Assembly: GCF_020386635.1 (NCBI RefSeq)
Contig: NZ_CP081942.1
Location: 1,860,001 to 1,924,000 of the forward strand
Length of the DNA: 64,000 bases
Reading direction: 5' to 3'
Origin: Pseudomonas sp. MM211
GTDB lineage: Bacteria > Pseudomonadota > Gammaproteobacteria > Pseudomonadales > Pseudomonadaceae
The translations under genes and the position numbers were made by a program. Under the pieces are notes generated by a model. It had not been told where the DNA came from. It saw only the letters and a program-made list of their open reading frames with translations, and made no database searches. Shown here piece by piece: positions 16,701 to 24,711 of this stretch. Position 1 is the first letter of the stretch. Every line of letters starts with the position of its first letter.

Positions 16701-17425
16701 CCAGTACTGCCATTGCCGCCTCGTATCTGCCCCAGTACCTCCAGGGTATTGGCGTTGCCCTGTAGGTTCACACCGCTGCCGCCACCACCACCGCCTCCCC
16801 CACCGGAGGTCGGATCGTTATTGAGGCTATTGCCGCCATTACCACCGTTGCCGCCGGTGACCTGCGCCGCTGTTCCAATCTGGATATAGGTGCGGTTGCC
16901 GGTACCCTGAATGCCGGCACCACCACCACCACCACCGCCTGCAGCCAGGATTGCCTCTCCACCGTTGCCGCCGTTGCCTCCTTGCAGATGACTGGAAGGT
17001 GCCAGGTTGACTGACAGGCCATCACCGTTCAGAAAAACGCCTGCACCTCCGGCGCCACCTCCACCGGCACCGTATCCCGTCTGGGTATTCTGTCCTGCAC
17101 TTCCGTTCTGCCCATTTGCGCTGTTCAACTGTGCAACGCTGCTATTCAACTGGCGGCCAGCATTGCCACCTGCCCCCCCATCGGCAACATGACCATGACC
17201 ACCTATGGCGCCATTGCCTTCGCTGCCAGTCTGGCGTGTATCCCAGCTTCCCCAGTAACCCCCGCCACCGCTTTGGCCATCCCCCTGACCGCCGTTACCC
17301 GCAGTACTGTACCCATTGCCACCATTACCTCGTGCTTGAGAGGTCTCGACGAAAAACAACCCATGTAAAGCGGCAAGCATGCCGACCACGAGCTTTGTGT
17401 AGGGAAATGGGGTTGGAACCGGCAC
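13766..17425 (-). CDS. Glycine-rich autotransporter with PATR-type repeats
   Basis: A 1219-aa type V secreted protein. Residues 1-32 are a probable signal sequence ending at SQARG. About 33-260 is very rich in GG and GNGG. At about 345-700 lie autotransporter-associated repeats of the form GTGxLxKxGxGTLxLTG...YTGGTxIxxGTLQIG. Three of them, at nucleotides 15596-16207, are exactly 68 residues each. About 945-1219 is the outer-membrane barrel, ending in LRLGVSIGF with the expected terminal aromatic residue. The start is GTG 17425 with AGGAG about ten bases upstream. No protease or lipase signature is visible in the passenger, so adhesion or biofilm is only a guess. It is divergent from the two-component system. 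Confidence 0.88.
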   Translation of the reverse strand: MPVPTPFPYTKLVVGMLAALHGLFFVETSQARGNGGNGYSTAGNGGQGDGQSGGGGYWGSWDTRQTGSEGNGAIGGHGHVADGGAGGNAGRQLNSSVAQLNSANGQNGSAGQNTQTGYGAGGGGAGGAGVFLNGDGLSVNLAPSSHLQGGNGGNGGEAILAAGGGGGGGAGIQGTGNRTYIQIGTAAQVTGGNGGNGGNSLNNDPTSGGGGGGGGGSGVNLQGNANTLEVLGQIRGGNGSTGGSAPDSTRNGIGGMGAAGVRLQGNDNRLIVTGLISGGLSATDGRYAESVRLLGNNNRLELHAGYSFQGNVASTGTGNALVLGGTSQASFDLGSIGTQLLNFTSFEKTGSSTWTLTGTNHNSRNWSVLGGTLIGSTNSFGNGNLSTTAHLVFDQSQAGTYSGSISGTGNLSKAGAGTLTLLGNHTYTGMTTIAQGTLQVGSGGSGSSLNGNVVNHATLVFNHSNSAQLNGTQSGTGQLIKSGTGTLILTGINNHTGGTQISTGNLQIGNGGTTGSITGNISNNAALSFNRSDTLTYAGNITGTGRVNQAGSGTLIITGDNQHTGGTQISAGTLQIGNSGTTGSISGTILNNATLNFDRSDDIIYLDTISGTGQVVQTGSSNLTLGNGNSYQGGTRIVSGSLTGDIGSFGSGAIVNDATLIIDQQFDGILNNRLSGSGALRKTGTGKLIIETNSSAGSGTLIESGSLIVGGSAGSVATLSSVLISAADTRLGGHGRIIGDVQMLNGSTLAPGNSIGTLTVDGNLSFAAGSTFEIEVDPSGTSDRLISTQTVDLGGTTLQVLANLGDWSAATTYTIISAGRVDGTFAAVSSNLAFLTTSLDYSLANEVHLTLLRNDVRFDSVAHTYNQRATADAVESAGVEQRVYRAVSVLDPDGARLAFDSLSGELHASLQSALLDDSRYLRDGINARLLAAQHLLAGSGRLNSGDGVNLWLQGYGGQAQNEDDGNASNLNRDSNGTLLGGDLALGDNWQVGAAVGLGKTDIKDGRDASADIDSRSLAVYASAEWNAIKLRTGAARSWHDVSTRRKVKAGTFSEQTHVSYAANTTQAFAELGYRLQFADYQVEPFIGLAHAQVERDGFRERGGDSALQARREKHDLSYSTLGVNGVLPLGRLGNTPVSLQGSLGWQRALRDASADSRHGLASGEIFRVRGTPTERNSATARLGLSAQLTAKVNVTLDYSGRVGESVTDNSLRLGVSIGF
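15596..16207 (-). repeat. Three tandem 204-bp repeats in the autotransporter gene
   Basis: Read on the minus strand, units start at 16207, 16003 and 15799 and are each 204 bases (68 codons), starting GTGNLSKAG, GTGQLIKSG and GTGRVNQAG. A diverged fourth unit (GTGQVVQTG) starts at 15595, and a fifth half-unit (GSGALRKTG) follows. Spacing is exact with no indels between the first three. Confidence 0.9.
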
Positions 17426-17585
17426 GACGAAGGCGCTCCTGTAAATCTACTGTTGCGCGCTAGGATTATGAGTAGTGGCATTTTGTCATCTTGCGGCTTT
17501 TGGACGCCAGTTTTTTAGGGGCTCTTCTAAAAACTGTCGGTTTATCCGACGGCTGACACCATCAGTTGATAGGCTTATCCTTCTT

Positions 17586-17598
17586 GATAATTATTATC
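17586..17598 (+). promoter_or_regulatory. Fur-like operator upstream of the two-component system
   Basis: GATAAT-T-ATTATC is a perfect 6-1-6 palindrome made of two Fur hexamers. It lies 40 bases before the response regulator ATG and 160 bases upstream of the divergent autotransporter start. Iron control of the regulator genes is inferred. Confidence 0.7.
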
Positions 17599-17638
17599 TT
17601 TGACGTTCTGGCGCGTGGCGTGCCGAATTGGAGGGGGG

Positions 17639-18337
17639 ATGTCGGCCAGCCTTGCACGCATTCTGATCATCGAGGACGACCGTACCTTGTGCGCACAGCT
17701 CGGTGAGCTGTTGCGCGGGCAAGGCTATGCCACTAGCTCAAGTCACTTGGGCGAAGCGGGGCTCGGCATGGCGATCAGCGATGCGCCGGATCTGGTGCTG
17801 CTGGACGTGCTGCTGCCGGATCTCAACGGCTTTTCCGTTCTGCGCCGCCTGCGTGAGCACCAGCAGACGCCTGTGATCATGCTGACTGCCTGTGGCGCCG
17901 AGGAAGAACGCATTCGTGGCCTGCGCCATGGTGCCGATGACTACCTGCCCAAACCGTTCAACATCACCGAGCTGCAACTGCGCATCGATGCCGTGTTGCG
18001 GCGTACCCGGGTGACCGACAGCGTGCGCCCGGCAGACGTGCAGCAACTGCAGGTCGACGAATTGCGCCTCGAGCGTCATGCCCAGCGGGTCACGGTCAAC
18101 GAGCGCGAGGTCAGCCTCACGCCGATCCAGTTTCGTGTGCTCTGGCATCTGGTCAGCTACCGTGGTGAAGCGCTCAGCAAGCCCTACCTGTATCGCACGG
18201 TGCTGGAACGCGATTACAGCAGCTATGACCGTAGCCTGGACATGCACATCAGCCGCATACGCCGGTTGCTGGGAGAGGCGGGCCTGGCGACGGATCGCCT
18301 GCAGACCCTGCATGGCCGGGGTTACGTATTCCAATGA
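17639..18337 (+). CDS. OmpR-family response regulator
   Basis: A 232-aa DNA-binding response regulator. The receiver domain (about 6-118) has IIEDD, the phospho-acceptor in LVLLDVLLPDLNGF (about D57), T in IMLTACGAEEE and K in DDYLPKPF. The C-terminal winged helix (about 135-231) ends with SLDMHISRIRRLLGEAG and LHGRGYVFQ. ATG 17639 follows GGAGGGGGG; the frame is open back to 17600. It overlaps the kinase gene by four bases (ATGA). Its place ahead of a TonB receptor and under a Fur-like box recalls the PfeR and PirR regulators of siderophore receptors, but orthology is not established. Confidence 0.93.
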   Translation: MSASLARILIIEDDRTLCAQLGELLRGQGYATSSSHLGEAGLGMAISDAPDLVLLDVLLPDLNGFSVLRRLREHQQTPVIMLTACGAEEERIRGLRHGADDYLPKPFNITELQLRIDAVLRRTRVTDSVRPADVQQLQVDELRLERHAQRVTVNEREVSLTPIQFRVLWHLVSYRGEALSKPYLYRTVLERDYSSYDRSLDMHISRIRRLLGEAGLATDRLQTLHGRGYVFQ

Positions 18338-19674
18338 ACCGGCGCCTGTTCTGGAAACTGTGCATCGTCATCGCCGTGGGCAGCGTCGGGCTGTTCTGGA
18401 TCATCGCCCGGGTCGCCTGGCAGACCGAAGAGCGCATGAGCTTTATCGACGCCGAGCACCAGCGCACGTTGCGGCACTATGGCGAACAGGCCGAGTCGCT
18501 GTATCGCGGTGGCGATCACCAGGCGCTGGAGCGCTGGCTCAATACGTTGCAGCAGCAGGAGCAGACTTGGGCCGCTGTGGTGCAAGCCGAGGTGCGGCCG
18601 CTGGCCGGCGAGCTGTCGGAACGCTTTCAAGAAGGTTTCGGCCTGGGCCGCGATGTCAGCTGGAAGATCCACCTGTACTTCGCGGAAAACCCGATCATGG
18701 ATATTCCCTTCAGTGATCGCAGTGCCAGTTTTCTGATCCAGTTGCCCCAACGCATGCGCCCCGGCCTGAACTGGCACTACGCCAAATTGTTGTTGCAACT
18801 GGTGGTGCCGCTGGTGCTGCTGCTGATCGTGTGCCTGGTGCTGTACCGCCACTTGATGCAGCCGCTACGGCGACTCGAACAGGCCACGCGGCAGTTCAGC
18901 GATGGCCGCTACGACGTGCGGGTGCGCTCGCTGCTCGGTTCGCGCAATGATGAGCTGGCCAGCCTGGCGGATACCTTCGACGCCATGGCCGAGCGCACCG
19001 GGCAACTGATCATCGACCAGCGCCAGCGCCTGGCGGACATGTCCCACGAACTGCGCACGCCGCTGACCCGCATCGAAATGGCGGTCAGCCTGGCCGAACA
19101 GGGCGCCGACAGCCGCGTGTTGCTCGAGCGCATCCGTGACGATTGCAACGGCATGCGCCAGTTGGTCGAGGATGCCCTGACCCTCAGCTGGCTGGAGAAC
19201 GAGCGTCCGCAGTTGCGTGACGAAACCCTCGATCTCACCGAGTTGCTCGACAGCATTCTCGATGATGCCCGCTTCGAGTACCCGGATCGCCAACTGCTGG
19301 CGCATCTGCCGGGGCAGGCGGTGCTGGCTGGCAGCAGTCATCGCGCGCTGGGGCAGGCCATCGAGAACGTGGTGCGCAATGCCCTCGACCACACACCGCC
19401 AGGTGGAGTGGTCGAGGTCGACCTGCAGGCCGATGAGCAGGCCTGGCAGTTGCAGATCCGTGATCAGGGCCCGGGCGTTGACGAACAGTGGCTGGAGCGG
19501 ATCTTCCAGCCGTTCTTCCGGGCGGGCAGCGAGCGTGCCGGTTACGGCCTCGGATTGGCGCTGGCGCAACGGCAGATTCGTGCCACGGGCGGCAGCATCC
19601 GGGCGAGCAATCGAGAGGGTGGCGGCCTGCAGATGACCATCTGCCTGCCGCAGCAGGCGAGCGGCCAGTCGTAA
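18334..19674 (+). CDS. Sensor histidine kinase
   Basis: A 446-aa inner-membrane kinase. The first transmembrane segment is at about 8-30, a periplasmic loop runs to about 150 (the sensor), and the second segment VVPLVLLLIVCLVLYRHLM is at about 153-171. A HAMP domain (about 172-228) follows. The H-box is DMSHELRTPLTRIEM. The ATPase domain has the N-box ENVVRNALDHTPPGG, DQGPGV, FFRAGSERAGYGLGL. The loop of about 120 residues shows no recognisable sensor fold. It partners the response regulator encoded just upstream. Translation is coupled by the ATGA overlap. Confidence 0.93.
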   Translation: MNRRLFWKLCIVIAVGSVGLFWIIARVAWQTEERMSFIDAEHQRTLRHYGEQAESLYRGGDHQALERWLNTLQQQEQTWAAVVQAEVRPLAGELSERFQEGFGLGRDVSWKIHLYFAENPIMDIPFSDRSASFLIQLPQRMRPGLNWHYAKLLLQLVVPLVLLLIVCLVLYRHLMQPLRRLEQATRQFSDGRYDVRVRSLLGSRNDELASLADTFDAMAERTGQLIIDQRQRLADMSHELRTPLTRIEMAVSLAEQGADSRVLLERIRDDCNGMRQLVEDALTLSWLENERPQLRDETLDLTELLDSILDDARFEYPDRQLLAHLPGQAVLAGSSHRALGQAIENVVRNALDHTPPGGVVEVDLQADEQAWQLQIRDQGPGVDEQWLERIFQPFFRAGSERAGYGLGLALAQRQIRATGGSIRASNREGGGLQMTICLPQQASGQS

Positions 19675-19675
19675 C

Positions 19676-19691
19676 AGTTGTAAAAGTTGTA
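19676..19691 (+). promoter_or_regulatory. Direct repeat, candidate response-regulator box
   Basis: AGTTGTA at 19676-19682 recurs at 19685-19691, a direct repeat with a 9-base period. Tandem repeats at about this period are typical OmpR/PhoB-family binding sites. It lies directly after the kinase stop and 74 bases before the TonB receptor start. The repeat is seen; the role is inferred. Confidence 0.4.
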
Positions 19692-19720
19692 CGTCCCCAG
19701 CGCTGTATTCGATAAGAATT

Positions 19721-19741
19721 TGCAAATACGAAATATTTGCA
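19721..19741 (+). promoter_or_regulatory. 21-bp palindromic operator candidate before the TonB receptor
   Basis: TGCAAATA at 19721-19728 and TATTTGCA at 19734-19741 form a perfect 8-bp inverted repeat around CGAAA. It ends 23 bases before the receptor ATG. Overlapping it, GATAAGAATTTGC at 19711-19723 is a partial Fur match. A repressor site overlapping the transcript start is the likely reading. Confidence 0.55.
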
Positions 19742-19764
19742 TCTTTCTTGGGGAGGGATCATTC

Positions 19765-21720
19765 ATGCACCGTTGTCCTTATCGACTGTCATTGCTGGGC
19801 GCCTTGGTCACCGGCGGTTTTCTGGGCAATGCCCAGGCGCAGAGCACTGCTTCGTCGCTGGAGCTGGCACCCAGTTCGGTGACGGCGGTGGCCAGCGAGC
19901 GCGCTGATACCGTCGAGGCCGAGCAGATCGAGCGCCTGCAGGCTAATGACCTGCAGGACGTGTTCGAGAGCAACCCGGAAGTCACCGTCGGTGGCGGCGC
20001 GGGGATCGCCCAGAAGCTCTACCTGCGCGGTTTCGAAGATACCCAACTGAACATCACCATCGACGGTGCCAGCCAGGCCGGGCAGACCTTCCACCACACC
20101 GGACGAATCGGCATCGAGCCTGAGCTGCTCAAGCGCGCCGAGGTGCAGGCCGGTACCGGCGACGCAACCGCTGGCCCGGGTGCGCTGGGTGGCTCCATCC
20201 GCTTTGTGACCAAAGACCCGGACGATCTGCTGCGCGAGGGCGAGTCCTTTGGCGCGTTGGTCAAGGGCGGTTACTTCAGCAACGGCGAAGGCTACAAGAG
20301 CAGTACCAGCCTGTACGGCCGCTTCAACGAGAACTGGTCGGCGCTGGCGGTGGCCAGTTATCAGGATCAGAACGATTACGAAGACGGCAACAACGACGAC
20401 GTGCTGGGTACTGGCGCGCGGCAGAAGCTCGGCTTCACCAAGCTGGTGGGCAAGCTCAGCGAATCCCAGACCCTGCGTCTGAGCTATGAGCAGCGCACCG
20501 ACGACGGCGAGCGCAGCCAGCGCCCGCAGTGGATTCCCAGCGGCTTCAACCGCCTGTATCCGATGCGCAGCGAGCGGGAGACCTGGACGCTCAACTACGC
20601 CTTCAAGCCGCTGGACAACGACCTCGTCGATGTCGAGCTGACCACCTTCCACAACGAAGTCGAGCTGCAGCAGGACGGGCGTTTCGGCCTGTACTTCGGC
20701 AGCACGCGCAGCAGCGGTTTCGACCTGCGCAACACCAGCCACTTGGGGCGTCACACGCTGACCTACGGCGTCGATTATCGCGACGACCGCGGCACCCTCG
20801 GCCCAGAGGGTAATCGTGAAGAGACCAGCGAAGATGGCAGCATCCTCGGCCTCTATGTGCAGGACAGCCTGCAACTGACCGAGCGCCTGCAGATCGGTGC
20901 CGGCCTGCGCTATGACCGTTACAAGCTCGATGATCGCGACGACCAGCGCTTCCGCGAAGACGGCGTCAGCCCAAACCTCAGCGCGCGCTATGCGTTGACT
21001 CCCGAGCTGACCCTGCTCGCCGGCCATACCCGTGCCCTGCGTGGCCCGCAGGTGCGCGATGCCTTCAAGATGGACTCCTCGCGCAATGACCCGAACACCA
21101 AGGCCGAGCGCGCTCGCACCAGCGAGGTCGGTTTCGAGTATCGGCTGGCCAGCTGGGAGCTGTCTGGCAAACTCTACGAGACGCGCATCAAGGACGCCGT
21201 CGCCGACCCCATCGGCGCGCCCAACGTCTACGGCAACATCGGTGACCTGAAGAGCGAAGGCGTGCTGCTGCAGACCGCCTACCACTGGCAGCGCGTGAGT
21301 GCCGGCCTGAGCTATCACCACAACAATGCCCGGCTCGATGGGCGCCGCCTGAACGTCTACGAACACAACGGCCAGGGCACCAGCCTTGGCGACACCTGGA
21401 CGACCTTCGCCGATTACCGCGCCAACGAGAACCTCACGGTTGGCTGGCAGGGCCGTTTCGTGGAGAGCATCGACTCGTTGCACACCGGGGAGGGCACGGT
21501 GAGCAAACCGGGGTATGGCGTGCATGACCTGTACGCGGAGTGGTTGCCGTTGGCGGCCGACCGCCTGACCTTGACCCTGACCCTGAAGAACCTGTTCGAC
21601 AAGCAGTACCTGGATCACGCCAGCAACGAAGACTTCACCCACATACCCGACTTCGAGGGCGTTCGTGGTTCCTACGAGCCCGGTCGCGAAGTGCGTCTCG
21701 GTGTGGCGCTGCGTATCTGA
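19765..21720 (+). CDS. TonB-dependent outer-membrane receptor
   Basis: A 651-aa receptor with a signal peptide (MHRCPYRLSLLGALVTGGFL, cleavage near AQAQ). The plug domain (about 35-165) has QANDLQDVFESNPEVTVGGG and KLYLRGFEDTQLNITIDG. The 22-strand barrel ends in EPGREVRLGVALRI, close to the usual terminal motif. It is shorter than PfeA-type enterobactin receptors and lacks the FRAP/NPNL motif of haem receptors, so a siderophore or another metal chelate is possible. ATG 19765 follows GGGAGG. The next gene's ATG overlaps its stop (TGATG form), so it heads a receptor and transporter operon controlled by the upstream two-component system and palindrome. Confidence 0.92.
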   Translation: MHRCPYRLSLLGALVTGGFLGNAQAQSTASSLELAPSSVTAVASERADTVEAEQIERLQANDLQDVFESNPEVTVGGGAGIAQKLYLRGFEDTQLNITIDGASQAGQTFHHTGRIGIEPELLKRAEVQAGTGDATAGPGALGGSIRFVTKDPDDLLREGESFGALVKGGYFSNGEGYKSSTSLYGRFNENWSALAVASYQDQNDYEDGNNDDVLGTGARQKLGFTKLVGKLSESQTLRLSYEQRTDDGERSQRPQWIPSGFNRLYPMRSERETWTLNYAFKPLDNDLVDVELTTFHNEVELQQDGRFGLYFGSTRSSGFDLRNTSHLGRHTLTYGVDYRDDRGTLGPEGNREETSEDGSILGLYVQDSLQLTERLQIGAGLRYDRYKLDDRDDQRFREDGVSPNLSARYALTPELTLLAGHTRALRGPQVRDAFKMDSSRNDPNTKAERARTSEVGFEYRLASWELSGKLYETRIKDAVADPIGAPNVYGNIGDLKSEGVLLQTAYHWQRVSAGLSYHHNNARLDGRRLNVYEHNGQGTSLGDTWTTFADYRANENLTVGWQGRFVESIDSLHTGEGTVSKPGYGVHDLYAEWLPLAADRLTLTLTLKNLFDKQYLDHASNEDFTHIPDFEGVRGSYEPGREVRLGVALRI

Positions 21721-22850
21721 TGGGTTGGTCGATCCGTGCGCCCGGTGTGATGCCGGGCGTTTTGCTCATCTTGCTGGCACTGCAGTCCACCTTGGCTAAC
21801 GCCGGGCAGGTGCTCACCGATATCGCCGGGCGTCAGGTCGAGGTGCCCGCGCAGGTGCAGCGCATCGTTCTCGGCGAGGGGCGCCTGTTGCCGGTGCTGG
21901 GGATTCTCGAGGGCCAGCAGGTGCTCGACCGTCTGGTGGGTATGCCGGCTGACCTGGCGTTGATCGATCCCGGCACCGACCGGCAGTACCGCGAAGCCTT
22001 TCCGGCGTTGCAGCAGGTGCCGCGCATTGGCCAGGGCTCGGCCGATACCTTCAGCCTGGAACAGGTGCTGAGCCTGGCGCCGGATCTGGCGATCTTCAGC
22101 CTGTCCGGTCATGGCCCCGGCAGCCACCAGCAGCGTCTTACCGAGCAGTTGCAGCGTGCTGGCGTCGCGGTGTTGTTCGTCGATTTCCGCGAGCAGCCGC
22201 TGATCAATACCCCGCTGAGCATCCGCCTGCTGGGCAGGGCCCTGGGGCGCGAAGCGCGTGCAGAGGCATTCGTCGCTGCGCACGCCAGGGCACTTGCTGC
22301 GGTAAGCGATGCATTGCCAGGCCCGCCCGGCCCCCAGGTGTTCCTGCATAGCCGAGCCGGGCTGGGCGATGGTTGCTGCGAAAGCATGGCGCGCGGCATG
22401 CTCGCCGGCCTGCTGGAAGCTGCTGGTGGTCGTAGCCTGGCAACGGACTATCTGCCGGGGCATGCCGGTGTGTTGAGTCTCGAATTGCTGCTCAGCCAGC
22501 CGGTGGATCATTACGTGGCCAGCGCGGTGGGTTCGGCGAACAGCCTGGCCGAGGGCGCGCCCTACATTGCCCTGGGGCCTGGCGTGCAAGCCGAGCCGGC
22601 CCGTGAGTCGTTGCAGCGGTTGGTCAGCAAGGGCGGCATCCGCCACCTGGCGGCGATCCGCAATGGGCAGACCCATGCCATCTGGCACGGTTTCTACAAC
22701 AGCCCCTTCAATGTGGTGGCGGTGCAGGTATTCGCCCGCTGGCTGTACCCCGACGTATTCGCCGACCTCGACCCTCAAGCCACGCTCGCGCAGTTGTACG
22801 CCGAGTTTCAACCGGTGCCGCTGCAAGGCACCTACTGGATCAGCCTGTGA
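21720..22850 (+). CDS. Periplasmic siderophore/metal-chelate binding protein (FecB/FepB-like)
   Basis: A 376-aa class III solute-binding protein. It has a signal peptide (about 1-29, ending at LANAG) and then LTDIAGRQVEVPAQVQRIVL, the standard opening of FecB/BtuF-type proteins. FSLEQVLSLAPDLAIFSLSG is the helical segment that precedes the interlobe. It is a little longer than most members. The start ATG overlaps the receptor's TGA stop by one base, and its own stop overlaps the permease GTG. Context (TonB receptor, FecCD permease, FecE ATPase) makes uptake of a chelated metal its job. The ligand cannot be told. Confidence 0.9.
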   Translation: MGWSIRAPGVMPGVLLILLALQSTLANAGQVLTDIAGRQVEVPAQVQRIVLGEGRLLPVLGILEGQQVLDRLVGMPADLALIDPGTDRQYREAFPALQQVPRIGQGSADTFSLEQVLSLAPDLAIFSLSGHGPGSHQQRLTEQLQRAGVAVLFVDFREQPLINTPLSIRLLGRALGREARAEAFVAAHARALAAVSDALPGPPGPQVFLHSRAGLGDGCCESMARGMLAGLLEAAGGRSLATDYLPGHAGVLSLELLLSQPVDHYVASAVGSANSLAEGAPYIALGPGVQAEPARESLQRLVSKGGIRHLAAIRNGQTHAIWHGFYNSPFNVVAVQVFARWLYPDVFADLDPQATLAQLYAEFQPVPLQGTYWISL

Positions 22851-23896
22851 GTGCGAGCGAACTGCGCCGCGGTTATCGGCGACTGGCCTGGCGCCGGGTG
22901 ATCTGCCTGGGGATTCTGACCCTGCTGCTTGGCGCGTCCTTCATCAGCGACCTGGCCACCGGCCCGGCGGGCCTCGGCTGGTGGCAGGTGCTGCAGGGGT
23001 TGCTGCAGCCGGAAAGTCTGGCGCCTGCGCGGTGGGTGATCATTCACGAAGTGCGCGTGCCGTACGCGTTGATGGCCCTGGTAGTCGGTGCCAGCCTTGG
23101 GCTGGCCGGTGCGGAAATGCAGACTGCATTGAACAACTCCCTGGCCAGCCCTTTCACCCTGGGCGTTGGCGCTGCCGCGACACTGGGCGCATCGCTGGTC
23201 ATCGTGTTCAACCCGTCGCTTGGCAGCCTGGGCCAGCAGGTGCTGTTGCCGCTGGCGGCGTTCGTTTGCGCCTTGCTTGCTTGCCTGCTGTTGCTGCTGA
23301 TGGCGCGCCTGCTCGGCCCCGCGCTGCACACCCTGGTGCTGTTCGGGATCGCTCTGTTGTTCGGGCTCAACGCACTGGTCGGCATGTTGCAGTTCCTGGC
23401 CAGCGCCGACGCCCTGCAGCAGATCGTCTTCTGGACGCTCGGCAGCCTGGCGCGTGCCGATCTGCAGCGGGTCGCGCTGGTTGCCGGGGTGCTGTCGCTG
23501 TGCCTGTTGTGGGCCATGAGTCAGGCCTGGGCGATGACCACCTTGCGAGCAGGGGAGGAGCAGGCGCGCAGCCTCGGTATTCGTGTCGAGCGCCTGCGCG
23601 CGCTGGCGCTGTTACGGGTCAGCCTGCTGACCGGGGTGGCGACGGCGTTCGTTGGTGAAGTGGGCTTTGTCGGCCTGGTCGGCCCCCATGTAGCGCGCCT
23701 GCTGCTCGGGGAGGATCACCGCTTCTTCCTGCCCGGCAGCGCCCTTGCCGGCGCCTTGCTGCTGTCGCTGGCATCGCTGGCCAGCCGCGCCTTGCTGCCC
23801 GGCGTCATCTTGCCGGTCGGCCTGGTGACCGCAGTGGTCGGTGTGCCGCTGTTCGTGGCGTTGATCCTGGCCCGTGGGCGGAGTGTGAGTGGATGA
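22847..23896 (+). CDS. FecCD-family ABC transporter permease
   Basis: A 349-aa permease of the BtuC/FecCD/FhuB family with about ten spans. Visible signatures are ARWVIIHEVRVPYALMALVVGASLGLAGAEMQTAL (the RxPR region replaced by RVPYAL), WTLGSLAR, and near the C-terminus GEVGFVGLVGPHVARLLLGEDHR, the ATPase-contact motif. The start is GTG 22847 overlapping the binding-protein stop. Only one permease is present, so it should work as a homodimer. Its last four bases overlap the ATPase ATG. Confidence 0.94.
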   Translation: MSASELRRGYRRLAWRRVICLGILTLLLGASFISDLATGPAGLGWWQVLQGLLQPESLAPARWVIIHEVRVPYALMALVVGASLGLAGAEMQTALNNSLASPFTLGVGAAATLGASLVIVFNPSLGSLGQQVLLPLAAFVCALLACLLLLLMARLLGPALHTLVLFGIALLFGLNALVGMLQFLASADALQQIVFWTLGSLARADLQRVALVAGVLSLCLLWAMSQAWAMTTLRAGEEQARSLGIRVERLRALALLRVSLLTGVATAFVGEVGFVGLVGPHVARLLLGEDHRFFLPGSALAGALLLSLASLASRALLPGVILPVGLVTAVVGVPLFVALILARGRSVSG

Positions 23897-24711
23897 GCCT
23901 GCTGATTCGTAACCTGCGTCTGGCTCACGGCAAACGGTTGGTGCTGGAGAACCTGAGCCTGGAGCCTATCGAACCCGGCGCCATGGTGGCGGTGCTGGGG
24001 CCGAACGGGGTGGGCAAGTCGACCCTGATCCGCGCCCTGGCGGGCATGCACAAGGCGACAGGAGAGGTGCTGTTGGGAGGCAAGGCGCTGCTCGGTATTG
24101 CGCCCTGGCGACAGAGCGCGCGCGTCGGCTATCTGCCGCAGCATCTGCCCCAGGCGACCTCGCTGCTGGCTTATGAACTGCTGCAGGGCGCTTGCCGGGC
24201 TCGCGGCGCAGCAGGGGATACGGACGCTCGCATTTCCGCCGTGCTGTCACGGCTGGGCATCGAGGCGCTGGCGTTGCGGCGCCTCAGTGAGCTGTCCGGC
24301 GGGCAGCGCCAGTTGGTTGGGCTGGCCCAGGTGCTGGTCAGCGAGCCACGTCTGTTATTGCTCGACGAGCCGACCAGCGCCCTGGATCTGCGCTGGCAGT
24401 TGCGGGTGTTGCAGGTGGTACGTGAACTCACTCAGGAGCAAGGCTGCATCGCCCTGGTCGCCTGCCATGACCTCAACCTGGCGCTGCGCCATTGTGATCG
24501 CCTGCTGTTGCTGGCGCCCGGCGGCCACTATCGGCTGGGCACGGCAGATCAAGTACTGGATCCCGACTGGCTACGACTCGCCTATGGCGTCGAGGCGCGT
24601 ATCGAGCGTTGCACCGCCGGCTGGCCGCTGGTGCTGGCGGATCGAGCGGTAACCGTTCAAGGCTCCGCTTCAACCAGCGGCAGTAGTCAGGCCTGCTCGA
24701 AGATCACATAG
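23893..24711 (+). CDS. ABC transporter ATP-binding protein (FecE-like)
   Basis: The 272-aa ATPase has Walker A GPNGVGKST at about 36-44, Q-loop LPQHLPQA, signature LSGGQRQLVGLAQ, Walker B LLLLDEPTSALDL and the switch histidine in VACHDLNLAL. Similar to FecE, FepC and HmuV in length and motifs. The last 40 residues form a tail without known motifs. Its 3' end overlaps the convergent cupin gene by 25 bases, so the two stops interlock. It completes the receptor, binding protein, permease and ATPase set. Confidence 0.94.
   Translation: MSLLIRNLRLAHGKRLVLENLSLEPIEPGAMVAVLGPNGVGKSTLIRALAGMHKATGEVLLGGKALLGIAPWRQSARVGYLPQHLPQATSLLAYELLQGACRARGAAGDTDARISAVLSRLGIEALALRRLSELSGGQRQLVGLAQVLVSEPRLLLLDEPTSALDLRWQLRVLQVVRELTQEQGCIALVACHDLNLALRHCDRLLLLAPGGHYRLGTADQVLDPDWLRLAYGVEARIERCTAGWPLVLADRAVTVQGSASTSGSSQACSKIT

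Noticed and set aside
19789..21642. 617-codon open frame on the minus strand, fully antisense to the TonB receptor gene
   Set aside because: GC-rich genes often give long open frames on the opposite strand. It has no recognisable family pattern, while the receptor frame has clear plug and barrel motifs.
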